Position numbers and translations under genes: made by a program. Below are positions 1 through 11,582 of a DNA stretch of 64,000 nt, piece after piece. Position 1 is the stretch's first letter. Every line of letters starts with the position of its first letter. A model generated the notes under the pieces. That model saw nothing but the letters and a program-made list of their open reading frames with translations, was not told the DNA's origin and searched no databases. This DNA comes from Paralvinella palmiformis (taxonomy: Eukaryota; Annelida; Polychaeta; Terebellida; Alvinellidae), in NCBI GenBank assembly GCA_025642065.1, contig JAODUP010000840.1:62001-126000 (forward strand). Direction: 5' to 3'.

Positions 1-1506
1 ACCAGTCCCTAAGCCGCCAAGCAAAATCAAAATACGAATCACCTACAGCCGTGGAGTTTGGGTGTAAAACACCCAAGTCAGATCACGGCAGTAGTGAGAA
101 TGTTTAGCTTAATTATCTAAGCAGCCCTATTTATAGCTATTTTTCAATTGCTGTATCTTTCTTCAAAGCAATACTATATAAACCATATAACCCAATTGTC
201 ACTGTCTTCAAAGATCAGTTTTTACAACGGGCAGGCGTCATGAAGCGATTACTATTAAAACTGTTTATCTTAATTACTATTAAAAGACTGACATCTGCGC
301 TGAAGCAGACCGTAATAGCGCGTCATAGCTTCCGTACTGTTTGAATTATTTTCAAACCTGACCTAATTTATGCTATTCTAACTATTGTAGTTCTTAAATG
401 TTATTTATGACAAGCAGATTAGAGCTAATCTTGAATGTCATAGTACAAACTGGACATAACTGGACCTAGGAAAGTTAAATCTATTTCCACATACAACCAA
501 GGTGAATTATATATACAAGTAAACTTGTTATGTAAAACACACCAACCGCGCGAACTGTGTCCAATGCCACCGCTCGAGATGCGATGCAGTGTTTCTATTC
601 CTGAGTCAGGAGTACTTATAATGCTTTAAGAGCGTACTGTGCCTGCTACAGTCATTTAAATGCTGGATAACCAGGCCAGACATCTAAACGGCGTGCCTCC
701 AAAGACGCAAATAGTACATGGATTATACAGCTCTAGATCAACTGTTCTTGAATGCAGGGACCGGGAAATATGGTCTCCACGCATAGAAAACGGAACTTTC
801 TCAACCGCAGCATAATATGCCTTGTGATATTTGCTGGAGGGTCAAATACCTCATAAACATACAAATCCAATAAATACTATGACCTACTCGTCACTATTAT
901 AACAATTTACATCGGCGCTTTAGCAGACCGTTATGGCGGAATTGCCGTTCTATATATTAACATTTTCAAATCAGACCTAATGTCTGCTATACAAACTATA
1001 ATTATAATATAGGGTTTTATTAATGACAAGGAGACTAAAGTTAGCCTTGAATGTCATAGTACAGACTGGACATAACTGGACCTAGGAAAGATAATTCTAT
1101 TCCCACAAACAACTAAGGTGAATTATATATACAATTAAACTTGTTATATAAAACACACCAACCACACGAGCTGTGTCCAATGCCACCGCTCGAGATGCGA
1201 TGCAGTGTTTCTATTCCTGAGTCAGGAGTACATGCTTTAAGAGCGTACTGTGTCTGCTACAGTCATTTAAATGTTGGATAACCAGGCCAAACACTTAAAC
1301 GGCGTGCCTCCAAAGACGCAAATAGTGCACGGAATATACAGCTCTAGATCAACTTTTCTTAGAACGCATGGACCTGGAAACACACAGTCTCCACGCACAG
1401 AAAAGGAACATCTCAACCGCAGCATAATATGCCTTGTGATATTTGCTGGAGGGTCAAATACCTCATAAGCATACAAATCCAATAAATGCTATGACCTACT
1501 CGTCAC
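1..1506. repeat. EltA copy 1 (truncated by window edge) plus an extra internal unit
   Basis: Positions 1-270 match 1710-1975 at roughly 94% by eye. The rest holds two consecutive versions of a unit of about 615 bp, at roughly 276-890 and 890-1505. Shared blocks include gacctaggaaag (469, 1079), the stretch around CCACCGCTCGAGATGCGATG (569, 1183) and the end block around TGGAGGGTCAAATACCTC. The second unit is the more diverged. No long open frame and no reverse-transcriptase motif is visible on either strand, so the family is unassigned. It could be a satellite derived from a transposon or the non-coding part of a retroelement. Confidence 0.75.
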
Positions 1507-1582
1507 TAACCCGTTATATCAAATATTACAAAATTGGTAAAAAGAAAACACGAACCTCAATCTCTGGCACGGGCAATGTGTG

Positions 1583-2525
1583 TTTTAGCTGTGTATAATA
1601 AGGCACAGGCACAGAGAATCTCGAACCGTGAATTCAAACTCTGGACGTTTCTTCAGGGGACTGAATCCAGAGTGGCGACTTTTCTTGCTGAGACATGTGT
1701 AATGTCTCACCAGTCCCTAAGCCGCCAAGCAAAATCAAAATACGAATCACCTACAGCCGTGGAGTTTGGGTGTAAAACACCCAAGTCAGATCACGGCAGT
1801 AGTGAGAATGTTTAGCTTAATTATCTAAGCAGCCCTATTTATAGCTATTTTTCAATTGCTGTATCTTTCTTCAAAGCAATACTATATAAACTATATAACC
1901 CAATTGTTACCGTCTTCAAAGATCAGTTGTTACAACGGGCAGGCGTCACGAAGCGACTACTATTAAAACTATTTAGCTTAATTGCTGTTAAAAGACTGAC
2001 ATCCGCGCTGAAGCAGACCGTATTAGCGCGTCATACCTTCCGTACTGTTTGAATTATTTTCAAACCTGACCTAATTTAGCTATTCTAACTATTGTAGTTC
2101 TTAAATGTTATTTATGACAAGCAGATTAGAGCTACTCTTGAATGTCATAGTACAAACTGGACATAACTGGACCTAGGAAAGATAATTCTATTCCCACATA
2201 CAACCAAGGTGAATTTTATAAACAAGTAAACTTGTTATATAAAACACACCTACCGCGCGAGCCGTGTCCAATGTCACCGCTCGAGATGCGATGCAGTGTT
2301 TCTATTCCTGAGTCAGGAGTACTTATAATGCTTTAAGAGCGTACTGTGTCTGCTACAGTCATTTAAATGCTGGATAACCAAACCAAACACTTAAACGGCG
2401 TGCCTCCAAAGACGCAAATAGTACATGGATTATACAGCTCTAGATCAACTTTTCTTGAATGCATGGAAATATAGTCTCCACGCATAGAAAACGGAACTTT
2501 CTCAACCGCAGCATAATATGCCTTG
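1583..2525. repeat. EltA copy 2, head plus one body unit
   Basis: This copy has the recognisable end starting TTTTAGCTGTGTATAATAAG, then the block around 1620-1705, then the body found at 1-890 and 9421-10200. It stops abruptly after GCATAATATGCCTTG at about 2525, where the other copies continue with TGATATTTGCTGGAGGG. Read on the minus strand, the shared end would be a 3' end running into (CA)n and the abrupt stop a 5' truncation. That orientation is my inference. The nearby short open frames are not convincing genes. Confidence 0.75.
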
Positions 2526-2552
2526 TTTTAGCGACTTTTCTTGCTGAGACAT
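2526..2552. repeat. EltA fragment fused to copy 2
   Basis: The words GCGACTTTTCTTGCTGAGAC belong to the EltA end region (as at 1676 and 8906), but here they directly follow the truncated body. This is a rearrangement junction rather than a normal copy. Confidence 0.6.
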
Positions 2553-2569
2553 GCTGAGGCACACATTCA

Positions 2570-2634
2570 CCACTCACACAGACACACACGCACGCACGCG
2601 AGCGCGCACGCGCACATACACACACATCACAAAC
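2570..2634. repeat. Imperfect CA/CG dinucleotide tract
   Basis: Alternating purine-pyrimidine tract of CA with interspersed CG steps, potentially Z-DNA forming. The apparent reading frames across it are translations of the dinucleotide. Confidence 0.8.
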
Positions 2635-3160
2635 ATATTTTCTGTATGCTTTGTAACCACGAATGATTCCTTAAATATGTTATCCTGAAAAGTCGTTTGT
2701 ATGTAATTACCTGACGAATCATCTACATGTTGTATTGACGGTACATGATTTTCATACACTACTAAAGAAGCATTCATATGCTCACATATCAGGCAGACAT
2801 GGCGGAATTATTTATATTAAGAAATAATTAATAAAGTCATTGATTTAGCTAAATATTAAATCTTTTAACAAACACACCATTAGCACTCTTTATACTGGGA
2901 TCTAGTAAAATGACAACACTACCACATTTACCCTATTCTTTATTTGGGAAATACGCAGAGGTAGTATTACTCTTGAAGACAAGCCCATTACTCCATCCAT
3001 AGTCGTACTGTGGCCATTTACAGACTCAGGGTAATTGAAGTAGATTTTTAGAAGGTCAGTATCCGGAAACAACGTGACGTCACGCATACGGTATAGAGAA
3101 TGGCCCGAATACGTCGATGGTTTTAAGATGATACCGAGTGAAGAGACAATTATCTCTCTC
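2635..3160. other. Unique AT-rich interval, no gene seen
   Basis: No recognisable coding or RNA feature. It contains one perfect CRE palindrome TGACGTCA at 3075-3082 in the context ACGTGACGTCACGC. Confidence 0.5.
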
Positions 3161-3162
3161 AC

Positions 3163-3166
3163 TCAC

Positions 3167-3253
<87 letters not shown>

Positions 3254-3424
3254 GGGGGGAGCATTTTGTTTCTTTTCTATAATTTTTTTTTCAGAATCGT
3301 GTGTGTGTGTGTGTGTGTGCGTGCGTGCATGCATGCGTGTGTGAGTACGTTTTGGTGGCATGCGTGCATGAGTTTGTCTGTCTGTTTATCTCTCTGTATG
3401 TCCGTCTGTCTGATTGGCTGGTTC

Positions 3425-3487
<63 letters not shown>

Positions 3488-3490
3488 GCT

Positions 3491-3530
<40 letters not shown>

Positions 3531-3534
3531 CTGT

Positions 3535-3605
<71 letters not shown>

Positions 3606-3656
3606 CTGTCCTTCTGTCTGTCTGTCTCTCTGTCTGTCTGTCTGTCTGTCTGTCTG
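3163..3656. repeat. Compound microsatellite (CT)n-(GT)n-(TCTG)n-(GGCT)n-(TCTG)n
   Basis: (CT)n runs about 3171-3249, (GT)n about 3300-3345, (TCTG)n about 3376-3487, (GGCT)n about 3494-3605 broken by CTGCTGTCT, then (TCTG)n to 3656. The step from TCTG to GGCT keeps the 4-bp phase and repeats in mirror order. The 204-codon plus frame and the minus frames across it are Leu/Cys/Val/Ser or Gln/Thr/Asp repeats and not genes. Confidence 0.95.
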
Positions 3657-4142
3657 ACTACATAATTTTTGGTCTGCATTACTATTAATAATATAGATTA
3701 TGGGCTTATACGGCCTATGGTATATAGGGCCTCTATCAGATGTCATGTATTAATATCTTCAATAATCGATTGCCGGTATTATGTGGTATAATTCGAACCA
3801 GATTTAATGGGAATAATTATATTTTATTGTGTCTTGGCGCACACCACAAATTGTAAACAACTGTGTACAATCATCGTAATGCTAACATAATCAAATTAAT
3901 TTGGATAAATTTTACAGCAAGCTACACTATTGCATATTACTACAGTAATTACTACTATCACTACAACTAATATTATTAGTACTACTAATACAAAAACTAC
4001 TACTAGTAGTACTACTACTAATGCTCACGTCCAACTGGAACCGAATCAAGTGAATTGTATTTATCGCACATTTGTCAACGAGCATATATCATAGGTGAGG
4101 CCATTATCTAAGATAAACAAGTACAATCCATGTTTTTGTTTC

Positions 4143-4144
<2 letters not shown>
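3657..4144. other. AT-rich interval with a TAC/TAG trinucleotide tract
   Basis: An imperfect (TAC)n/(TAG)n tract lies at about 3932-4022. The rest is AT-rich with no recognisable feature. Confidence 0.6.

Positions 4145-4202
<58 letters not shown>
4145..4202. repeat. Compound (TA)n(GA)n microsatellite
   Basis: (TA)n runs 4145-4167 and passes directly into (GA)n 4168-4202 on the same strand. The same junction recurs at 34329, 41059, 53892 and 53961. Confidence 0.95.
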
Positions 4203-4203
<1 letters not shown>

Positions 4204-5159
4204 AAGAAGGAGGGGGGCTTTATTAGTGGCTAAAAATAAATCACCACATACGAAATAAATGCCGTTACGTCTGCTAATGTTAACAAGTAAGTGGCACCAT
4301 GTTATTTCTTTACTGAATATTATCGTCTGCTGTGGGATTTTTCAATAATCGTGTAACGGGTGCCCGAGATCATTTGGTCAATCGAAATACCATAGTCGTG
4401 TCAAAGGTCGATTTGAAACCGCTGTTCGGCAAAGAACGATGACCGGAAGAGGCGTCGACGAATTTATTTACCAGTCGCATCCGCCCTGCGACGTATACGA
4501 CGGTAAACACCAACAATGGCACCGTGGCTGTTTGCGAACAGTTCCAATTACTAAGCCACGAAGGACCCTATTAAGGAGATTTCCGATTAAATCTGCTTAT
4601 GTTCTCCGAGACAATAACTTCTCCCTCGACAAGGTTTTTTTAATGGACGAGTTTAACAATTATAGACCCAGAGTTGGCGCTTGACTACAAATTATGATGT
4701 TTAAACAAAACTGGCTTCTCTCTATGTCGGTCTAACTACTAAGTAATTGTGGTAAATAGAAGGAACTGGCAGGGGATTTGTACGAACAAAGCATCCGGAA
4801 AAACTGGATGTTTGATAAAAGGGAGCAGAAAAACCTGATAGCAAACTGGAATAGACATTTGCTGGCAATAGGGGCGTGGAATTCTGTGTAAATGAATGGC
4901 CGTTCCGAGAAATAATTATCGCGCAAAGATTTCAGGGATAAGTTGAACACCGAGGTCTTACATGCGTGCGTGTGTTTCTTTGTCTGGAGGAATGAGCGAG
5001 TGGGTCTGTGCTATAACTTGTTATCAATCAGCGTTATTATAAGAAGCCAAACACCACGTAAATCTGCCATCTTTTATAACCGACACGCGATCAGTTTGGC
5101 TAAACGCGGAATGGCAACTTCAATCAACGTGAGAAATAATTTAGGATGGTGGGTGGATT
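4203..5159. other. Unique interval, no recognised gene
   Basis: An 81-codon plus frame at 4439-4684 begins TGRGVDEFIYQSHPPC and has no family I recognise. It lacks splice or coding context. Other frames are shorter. I see no RNA gene or repeat. Confidence 0.4.
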
Positions 5160-5873
5160 TTAGTGAGTGAGTGAGTGAGTGAGTGAGTGAGTGGTGGTGG
5201 TGGTGGTGGTGGTGGTGGTGGTGGTGGTGGTGGTGGTGGTGGTGGTGGTGGTGGTGGTGGTGAGTGAGTGAGTGGTGAGTGGTGGTGGTGGTGGTGGTGG
5301 TGAGTGATGTGGGATGGTGGTGGTGGTGTGAGTGATTGTGAGTGGTGGTGGTGGTGGTGGTGGTGGTGGTGAGTGGTGGTGAGTGAGTGAGTGAGTGAGT
5401 GAGTGAGTGAGTGAGTGAGTGAGTGAGTGAGTGAGTGAGTGAGTGAGTGAGTGAGTGAGTGAGTGAGTGAGTGAGTGAGTGAGTGAGTGAGTGAGTAGTG
5501 AGTCGAGTGAGTGAGTGAGTGAGTGAGTGGTGGAGTGAGTGAGTGAGTGAGTGAGTGAGTGAGTGAGTGAGTGAGTGAGTGAGTGAGTGAGTGAGTGAGT
5601 GAGTGAGTGAGTGAGTGAGTGAGTGAGTGTGAGTGAGTGAGTGAGTGAGTGGTGGTGGTGGTGGTGGTGAGTGGTGGTGGTGGTGGTGAGTGGTGGTGAG
5701 TGAGTGGTGGTGGTGAGTGGTGGTGGTGAGTGAGTGAGTGAGTGAGTGAGTGAGTGAGTGAGTGAGTGAGTGAGTGAGTGAGTGAGTGAGTGAGTGAGTG
5801 AGTGAGTGAGTGAGTGAGTGAGTGAGTGAGTGAGTGAGTGAGTGAGTGAGTGAGTGAGTGAGTGAGTGAGTGA
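5160..5873. repeat. 714-bp TGAG/TGG compound array
   Basis: Blocks of (TGAG)n alternate with blocks of (TGG)n. The longest pure TGAG runs are about 5384-5490, 5530-5626 and 5727-5873. The minus strand is open for 249 codons (Ser-Leu-Thr-His repeats with Pro/His tracts) only because 4-bp and 3-bp units avoid stops in that frame. It is not a gene. Confidence 0.95.
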
Positions 5874-6892
5874 GCTACCTTTGAGTACAATCTACAGGTG
5901 CCCTGGATAAAGAGAGTTCCGTAGACGAAAGGTACAAAAAGAATCTCAGATTGCTCAACGAGAGTACAATCCAGATGAATAATGGTAAATAACGATCAGT
6001 CAAGATGATGATGCAGATAAATTACTTTCAGGAAGAGTCTCCACCTACACGGTTTGATTTACTGAATTTCACAGTACAGAAATTTAGTTTGTTCCTGCTA
6101 GTAAGGATCACAAAATCTACGTTGTTGTTGTTATTGCTGTTGTTGATGTCGTTGTTATTGTTGTTGTATGAGCATTTAAAAATACAACTTGCCAAACGTT
6201 ACCAATATCAATATCAAAGCGGATAACTCAAACCTCCCCCAGAGACAACAAAAACATATCTACATACCTCCTATTATCGATTTAACTATACGGATTTATC
6301 ATTCCTAATGCTCAAAGAGAGCTTTCCTTTTTCTCTCATTTTACTAACAATCAAATAACCCGTCCAAAAAGAGTCCTTAACGGCCTGTAACTCGCGGTGA
6401 CGTATAGTTTGCCCCGGCTGATACGTAATCCACTGACACATTACATCGAGCCGAACTGTCCGGTATTTATTGACACGAAACTCACCGGGGACGATCCGTC
6501 ATTTAGCCTCAGACGAACAAGTTTGATGTCACTCTTCAGTATAGCCGAAACGGACACCTCTACATACAAAAGAAGGCCTTCGCCTGACAACGAAAATATC
6601 ACAAAAATAGCGACTATTGGCCTATTTTTTGCCGATGACGTCATCGGCTCGTTAATCCTATTTTCCACACAAATATGGATCAACCTCTGTCATGGCTGCG
6701 GCATCAATAATTCACGCAATAAGTGGAAATCTTCTAGTTATCAGCGGGATGTTTATATTTTCTAATTAACAAATATGTCTCTTACTTGACTGTTGTCATT
6801 AATGTGGAAGTTATAAAGTAACGTCAGTCCTTTGAATATTTCACAGCATTTCCATGAATATAGTTTCTGTCTAAGAAAACAAATAAACGCGT
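5874..6892. other. Unique interval with a short TTG tract and one CRE
   Basis: (TTG)n-like sequence lies at about 6121-6167. A 122-codon plus frame at 6397-6765 overlaps an 80-codon minus frame. I recognise neither, so they may be chance. TGACGTCA lies at 6636-6643. Confidence 0.4.
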
Positions 6893-6901
6893 GTGTGTGT
6901 T

Positions 6902-6948
<47 letters not shown>
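6893..6948. repeat. (GT)n then (TA)n microsatellite
   Basis: A short GT run is followed by about 44 bp of perfect TA. Confidence 0.95.
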
Positions 6949-6949
<1 letters not shown>

Positions 6950-6989
6950 CTGTATTGGCTAAGAGTACTAAGACCTCTGCATACCAATC

Positions 6990-7560
6990 TATAATTTAAG
7001 CAACCACAGATTCACCTAGACATCCGTCTATAGACATATCTATCCACCTATAACCATATACATTAATCTATTAGCATAATATATCCCATACAGTAGACCG
7101 GCCTATTCACCCATAAACCTATACGTCAATCTACAAACCTATACTCAATCGATATCAATCTATTAAGCTAAATATCCTTATATTAACCTATGCATCCTTC
7201 TATTAACCTATACATCCATCCATTTACCTATATATCCCTCTATAAACCCATTCACCCTTCTATAAGTCTATGTTTCCCTCTATTAACCTATACATCCATC
7301 TATTTACCTATACATCCTTCTATAAACCCATTCATCCCTCTATAAGTCTATGCATCCCTCTATTAACCTATACATCCATTTATTTACTTGTACATCCCTC
7401 TATAAAAACATTCATCCCTCAATAAGTCTATGCATCCCTATATTAACCTATACATCCATCTATTTACCTATACATCCCTCTATAAACCCTATTCATCCCT
7501 CTATAAGTCTACACAGCCCTATATAAACCTATACTTCCATTTGTATAGACCTAAACATTA
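6990..7560. repeat. Minisatellite: 20-bp monomers in an 80-bp higher-order unit
   Basis: The words TATTAACCTATACATCCA recur at 7201, 7281, 7361 and 7441, exactly 80 bp apart. Each 80-bp block holds four related 20-bp monomers of the form TCTATnnACCTATnCATCCC. Upstream (6990-7200) and downstream (7501-7560) units are more degenerate, as expected at array edges. Confidence 0.9.
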
Positions 7561-8112
7561 ATCTTTTAGCCAATATTTACATCTATACACTGGTGTATTA
7601 ATATTATATCTCGACAATTTATCAGCCATTAAGATAGACCAGAACAGCTTTTAGTAGCTGACGGATATATTTACAGCCCCCCAAACACCTGATTAGCTAC
7701 CTTTAGCTACATTTACCTGCTCGTATACCTCTAAAGGTTATCTGTAAGTTCACACTAAATGCTACAATTAACAACAATTTCCGGCGGTTCAACGAGAAAC
7801 ACGAATTTATCCAAACCTTTGACATCGCAGATACTAATCTCAGATTCACCGTATGCTTGGGGGACACTCTTAGTGGGGGAGGGGATAGTGGGACGGTGCG
7901 TTCATCTGTGTACGTCCACGTATCTGTAATAAATCAATAAAAATCAATAGAAAAATTAATCCCTGGACAAAACAAACAACAGTCGACGATAATAACATCT
8001 TATCACATAAAGTCTGTTAATCGCTAACTGTAATATATAAAACATTCAGTGCTTTACTGTTGTTTTATGGCGAAAAACATACATTCGACAGTTGACGCTC
8101 TCATATCGTAAT

Positions 8113-8115
<3 letters not shown>
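7561..8115. other. Unique interval, nothing recognised
   Basis: AT-rich unique DNA with no open frame or repeat that I can support. Confidence 0.4.

Positions 8116-8180
<65 letters not shown>
8116..8180. repeat. (AC)n microsatellite
   Basis: About 65 bp of near-perfect AC dinucleotide. Confidence 0.97.
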
Positions 8181-8183
<3 letters not shown>

Positions 8184-8452
8184 AATCAACAATTTTCCGC
8201 TGTAAAGATATCATCTGTAAAATATTCGTCAAGATACCCTATATGTCCCAGCCACCTCACCCCCCTCCTCTAAACCCCCTTCAGAAGCTGTGAATCATAA
8301 AGATCAGACATCAGAGATTGTATTTATCAGATATCCTCGGGAAATTCCCAATCCTCATGAGGACGGAATCGTGTAAATGTGTTTATTAAATAAAAGTAAT
8401 TATTGGATCGGTCGACAATACAAAACGATCGACGACAGCTTTACAGAACCAG
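8181..8452. other. Unique interval before the 1.8-kb duplication
   Basis: No supported feature. The left edge of the duplicated segment starts near 8449 at the word GCCATTTTGAC. Confidence 0.4.
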
Positions 8453-8812
8453 CCATTTTGACACACACAGAGACAGACAAAGGGTATTTTGAACAGACAA
8501 TATAAAATATAAAATTGCCTCCTTCTCTGATGAGATGATTTATTAACTTGTTATCGAATATTGCTAGTCACTGTGGGAACTGAATATTGACGATTGTTGA
8601 TAATCGAATGTTCGATTTCTCATTTGCTATCAAAAAATGTCAAACATGGATTATAGGGTATACCTGAGAATTGATGAATGGTTGGGTGTGTGTTTATGTG
8701 TTTATGAGTGGGTGCGTGTGTGCGCGCGTATGTGCGGGCGCGTGTGTGTGCGTCTGTGCGTGAGTGTGTGTGTGTGCGTATGTATGCGTATGTATGTATG
8801 TATGTGTGTGTG
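8453..8812. repeat. Direct repeat S, copy 1
   Basis: Starts CCATTTTGACACACACAGAG and recurs almost identically at 10263, an offset of 1810 bp. The similarity runs through AATTGCCTCC, the block GATTGTTGATAATCGAATG, and into a GT/GTAT-rich tract that ends at the EltA head. One difference is a short insertion (about 18 bp) after CATGGATT in copy 1. The repeats do not begin TG or end CA, so they are not obvious LTRs. Confidence 0.9.
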
Positions 8813-9040
8813 TTTTAGCTGTGTACAATAAGGCACAGGCACAGAGAATCTCGAACCGTGAATTCAAACTCTGGACGTTTCTTCGGGGGACTGAATCCAG
8901 AGTGGCGACTTTTCTTGCTGAGACATGTGTAATGTCTCACCAGTCCCTAAGCCGCCAAGCAAAAACAAAAAGCGAATCACCTACAGCCGTGGAGTTTGGG
9001 AGTAGAACACCCAAGTCAGATCACGGCAGTAGTGAGAATT
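8813..9040. repeat. EltA head, copy 3 (truncated)
   Basis: Matches 1583-1808 almost base for base, from TTTTAGCTGTG through the block ending GGCAGTAGTGAGAAT. It then jumps into a degraded version of segment S instead of the EltA body. The breakpoint shows short shared sequence (GAATTTATTAA versus GATTTATTAA). Confidence 0.85.
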
Positions 9041-9420
9041 TATTAATTGGTTATGAATTTGTAGTTGTGGGAAGAATTGACGATTGTTTAATCGAGCATT
9101 TCCCTTTCTATCAAATGTCAAAATGGTTATAGGTATCCTCACAATTGATGAAGGGGGTGTGTGTTTACGGTTTATGAGTGGTGCGGATGCGCGCGTATGT
9201 GCCGAGTGTGTTTTACGTCCTGAGTGGTGTTGTTATTATGCGTCCCTTTATTTTAAATAATTGTGTGACGGACAAAGGCCAGGCACAAAATTTAACGTGA
9301 TTCAACCACCCACGATAGAGTGAGCAGAACTTAATCTGCTGGAAAAGTTTGTCTCACAGTCCCAACCTGCGCAAACCGATCACCTAAGGGGGAGTTGAGT
9401 AGAACCCATAGCACGGAGTA
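9041..9420. repeat. Indel-ridden copy of segment S plus EltA head
   Basis: Roughly 9041-9230 follows 8541-8812 in order, and 9231-9420 follows the EltA head in order, but with many scattered 1-10 bp deletions and few clean blocks. The copy is perfectly collinear and ends abruptly where a clean EltA body begins at 9421. Either an old decayed copy or a low-accuracy assembly patch inside a tandem repeat would look like this. Confidence 0.7.
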
Positions 9421-10262
9421 GTAACTGTTTAGATTAATTATCTAAGCAGCCCTATTTATAGCTATTTTTCAATTGCTGTATCTTTCTTCAAAGCAATACT
9501 ATATAAACTATATAACCCAATTGTTACCGTCTTCAAAGATCAGTTTTTACAACGGGCAGGCGTCACGAAGCGACTACTATTAAAACTATTTAGCTTAATT
9601 GCTATTAAAAGACTGACATCTGCGCTGAAGCAGACCGTATTAGCGCGTCATAGCTTCCGTACTGTTTGAATTATTTTCAAACCTGACCTAATTTATTCTA
9701 TTCTAACTATTGTAGTTCTTAAATGTTATTTAAGACAAGCAGATTAGAGCTAATCTTGAACGTCATAGTACAAACTGGACATAACTGGACCTAGGAAAGA
9801 TAATTCTATTCCCACATACAACCAAGGTGAATTTTATATACAAGTAAACTTGTTATATAAAACACACCAACCGCGCGAGCCGTGTCCAATGCCACCGCTC
9901 GAGATGCGATGCAGTGTTTCTATTCCTGAGTCAGGAGTACTTATAATGCTTTAAGAGCGTACTGTGCCTGCTACAGTCATTTAAATGCTGGATAACCAAA
10001 CCAAACACTTAAACGGCGTGCCTCCAAAGACGCAAATAGTACATGGATTATACAGCTCTAGATCAACTTTTCTTGAATGCAGGGAAATATAGACTCCACG
10101 CATAGAAAACGGAACTTTCTCAACCGCAGCATAATATGCCTTGTGATATTTGCTGGAGGGTCAAATACCTCATAAACATACAAATCCAATACATACTATG
10201 ACCTACTCGTCACTATTATAACAATTTATATCGGCGCTTTAGCAGACCGTTATGGCAGAATT
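9421..10262. repeat. EltA body, copy 3
   Basis: Closely matches 1810-2525 and then carries on as copy 1 does, through TGATATTTGCTGGAGGG to the start of a second unit (CACTATTATAACAATTTA). It is then cut at 10262 by segment S. By eye it is nearer to copy 2 than to copy 1. Confidence 0.85.
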
Positions 10263-10606
10263 GCCATTTTGACACACACAGAGACAGACAAAGGGTATTT
10301 TGAACAGACTAAAAATATAAAATTGCCTCCCTCTCTGATGAGATGATTTATTAACTTGTTATCGAATATTGCTAGTCACTGTGGGAACTGATTATTGACG
10401 ATTGTTGATAATCGAATGTTCGATTTCTCATTTGCTATCAAAAAATGTCAAACATGGATTGATGAATGGTTGGGTGTGTGTTTATGTGTTTATGAGTGGG
10501 TGCGTGTGTGTGCGCGTATGTGCGGTCGCGTGTGTGTGCGTCTGTGCGTGAGTGTGTGTGTGCGTATGTATGCGTATGTATGTATGTATGTATGTGTGTG
10601 TGTGTC

Positions 10607-10671
<65 letters not shown>
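10263..10671. repeat. Direct repeat S, copy 2, ending in a long (GT)n
   Basis: Copy of 8453-8812. Where copy 1 meets the EltA head, this one continues as a perfect (GT)n run at about 10611-10671. The open frames over it are dinucleotide translations. Confidence 0.9.
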
Positions 10672-10672
<1 letters not shown>

Positions 10673-11484
10673 ATCTGTCTAGAGCTAGCTAGTAACACTT
10701 CCCCATCTGTCAGTGCCATCTGTTATGTTATTAAAAATATCTGTAGAGGTTTCGTACTTAGATATAATCCTGGTGTCTGACAGACACGGTGACGCCGAAC
10801 GGATGTGATAGGCACAGAACATTTACGTGATTGCCAGTGTGCGTGCATGCATGTGTGCGTGCTTGTATCTGATATTCATCATTTTTATCCTAACTGTAAT
10901 ATTGTTATTTTTGTCTTAGATTTTACATCTAGCAATTGGTCCAGGTACCTCGCGAAGCGGTTTCCTATACACGCACATGCGCGCACATGCACACACACGC
11001 GTGCACACACACGCGCACACACGCACACGCACATGTGTCTCGTGTTCAAGTGAAGCTGTTACGTTGGCCTGAACGCCGACAGATTATAAAAGGCCTAACT
11101 TTTCACCTTGGTAAGACTACAACTTGTATCCTGACCTATCTGACCTCTGTCTGTACGACTGATATAGGTAGTGTGTGTTTGACTGCTGGAACCCAGAATT
11201 AATCTGAGGTCAGCAGCTGTCGTGCCGAAATATTGTGGATGTATAGATTGTTTTTGACCACAGCAAATTACTACTGAGGGTCAAAGTAGTTAATTCGTTT
11301 ATGTATTTACTTATTATTAAGTAACATGCACGTGTTGTTTACTGCGAGATATGGTGTCAAATGGTACTTTGTGCATGTGTTTCCGCTTCTTGTACGCAGC
11401 CTACATACAACATCTTCCCTGTGGATGTGACACATTTGTCAAGTACGAAAAGCAGATTAGCGCCGCTCCCACAGGCTTTGAGTA
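10672..11484. other. Unique interval with a CA/CG tract
   Basis: An alternating CA/CG tract lies at about 10966-11035. The remainder shows no recognisable gene or repeat. Confidence 0.5.

Positions 11485-11543
<59 letters not shown>
11485..11543. repeat. (TA)n microsatellite
   Basis: 59 bp of perfect TA just upstream of the LINE fragment. It may be an expansion at the 5' truncation point. Confidence 0.95.
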
Positions 11544-11545
<2 letters not shown>

Positions 11546-11582
11546 CAAATATTATATATTCGGCATCATCACATTGTGTTAA

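Noticed and set aside
3074..3746. Open frames of 83-204 codons on both strands (Leu/Ser/Cys or Gln/Thr/Asp rich)
   Set aside because: They are direct translations of CT, GT, TCTG and GGCT microsatellites.
5141..5890. 249-codon minus frame of SLTH repeats with Pro/His tracts
   Set aside because: Produced by TGAG/TGG arrays; no non-repeat domain.
6397..6765. 122-codon plus frame
   Set aside because: No recognised motif, overlapped by an 80-codon minus frame, no splice context; left as unsupported.
7201..7520. CRISPR-like array of 20-bp repeats
   Set aside because: Repeats are contiguous without unique spacers and the genome is animal; it is a minisatellite.
8453..10671. LTR retrotransposon with segment S as LTRs
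   Set aside because: Repeats lack TG...CA ends, no primer-binding site or polypurine tract is evident, and the interior is EltA DNA without coding capacity.
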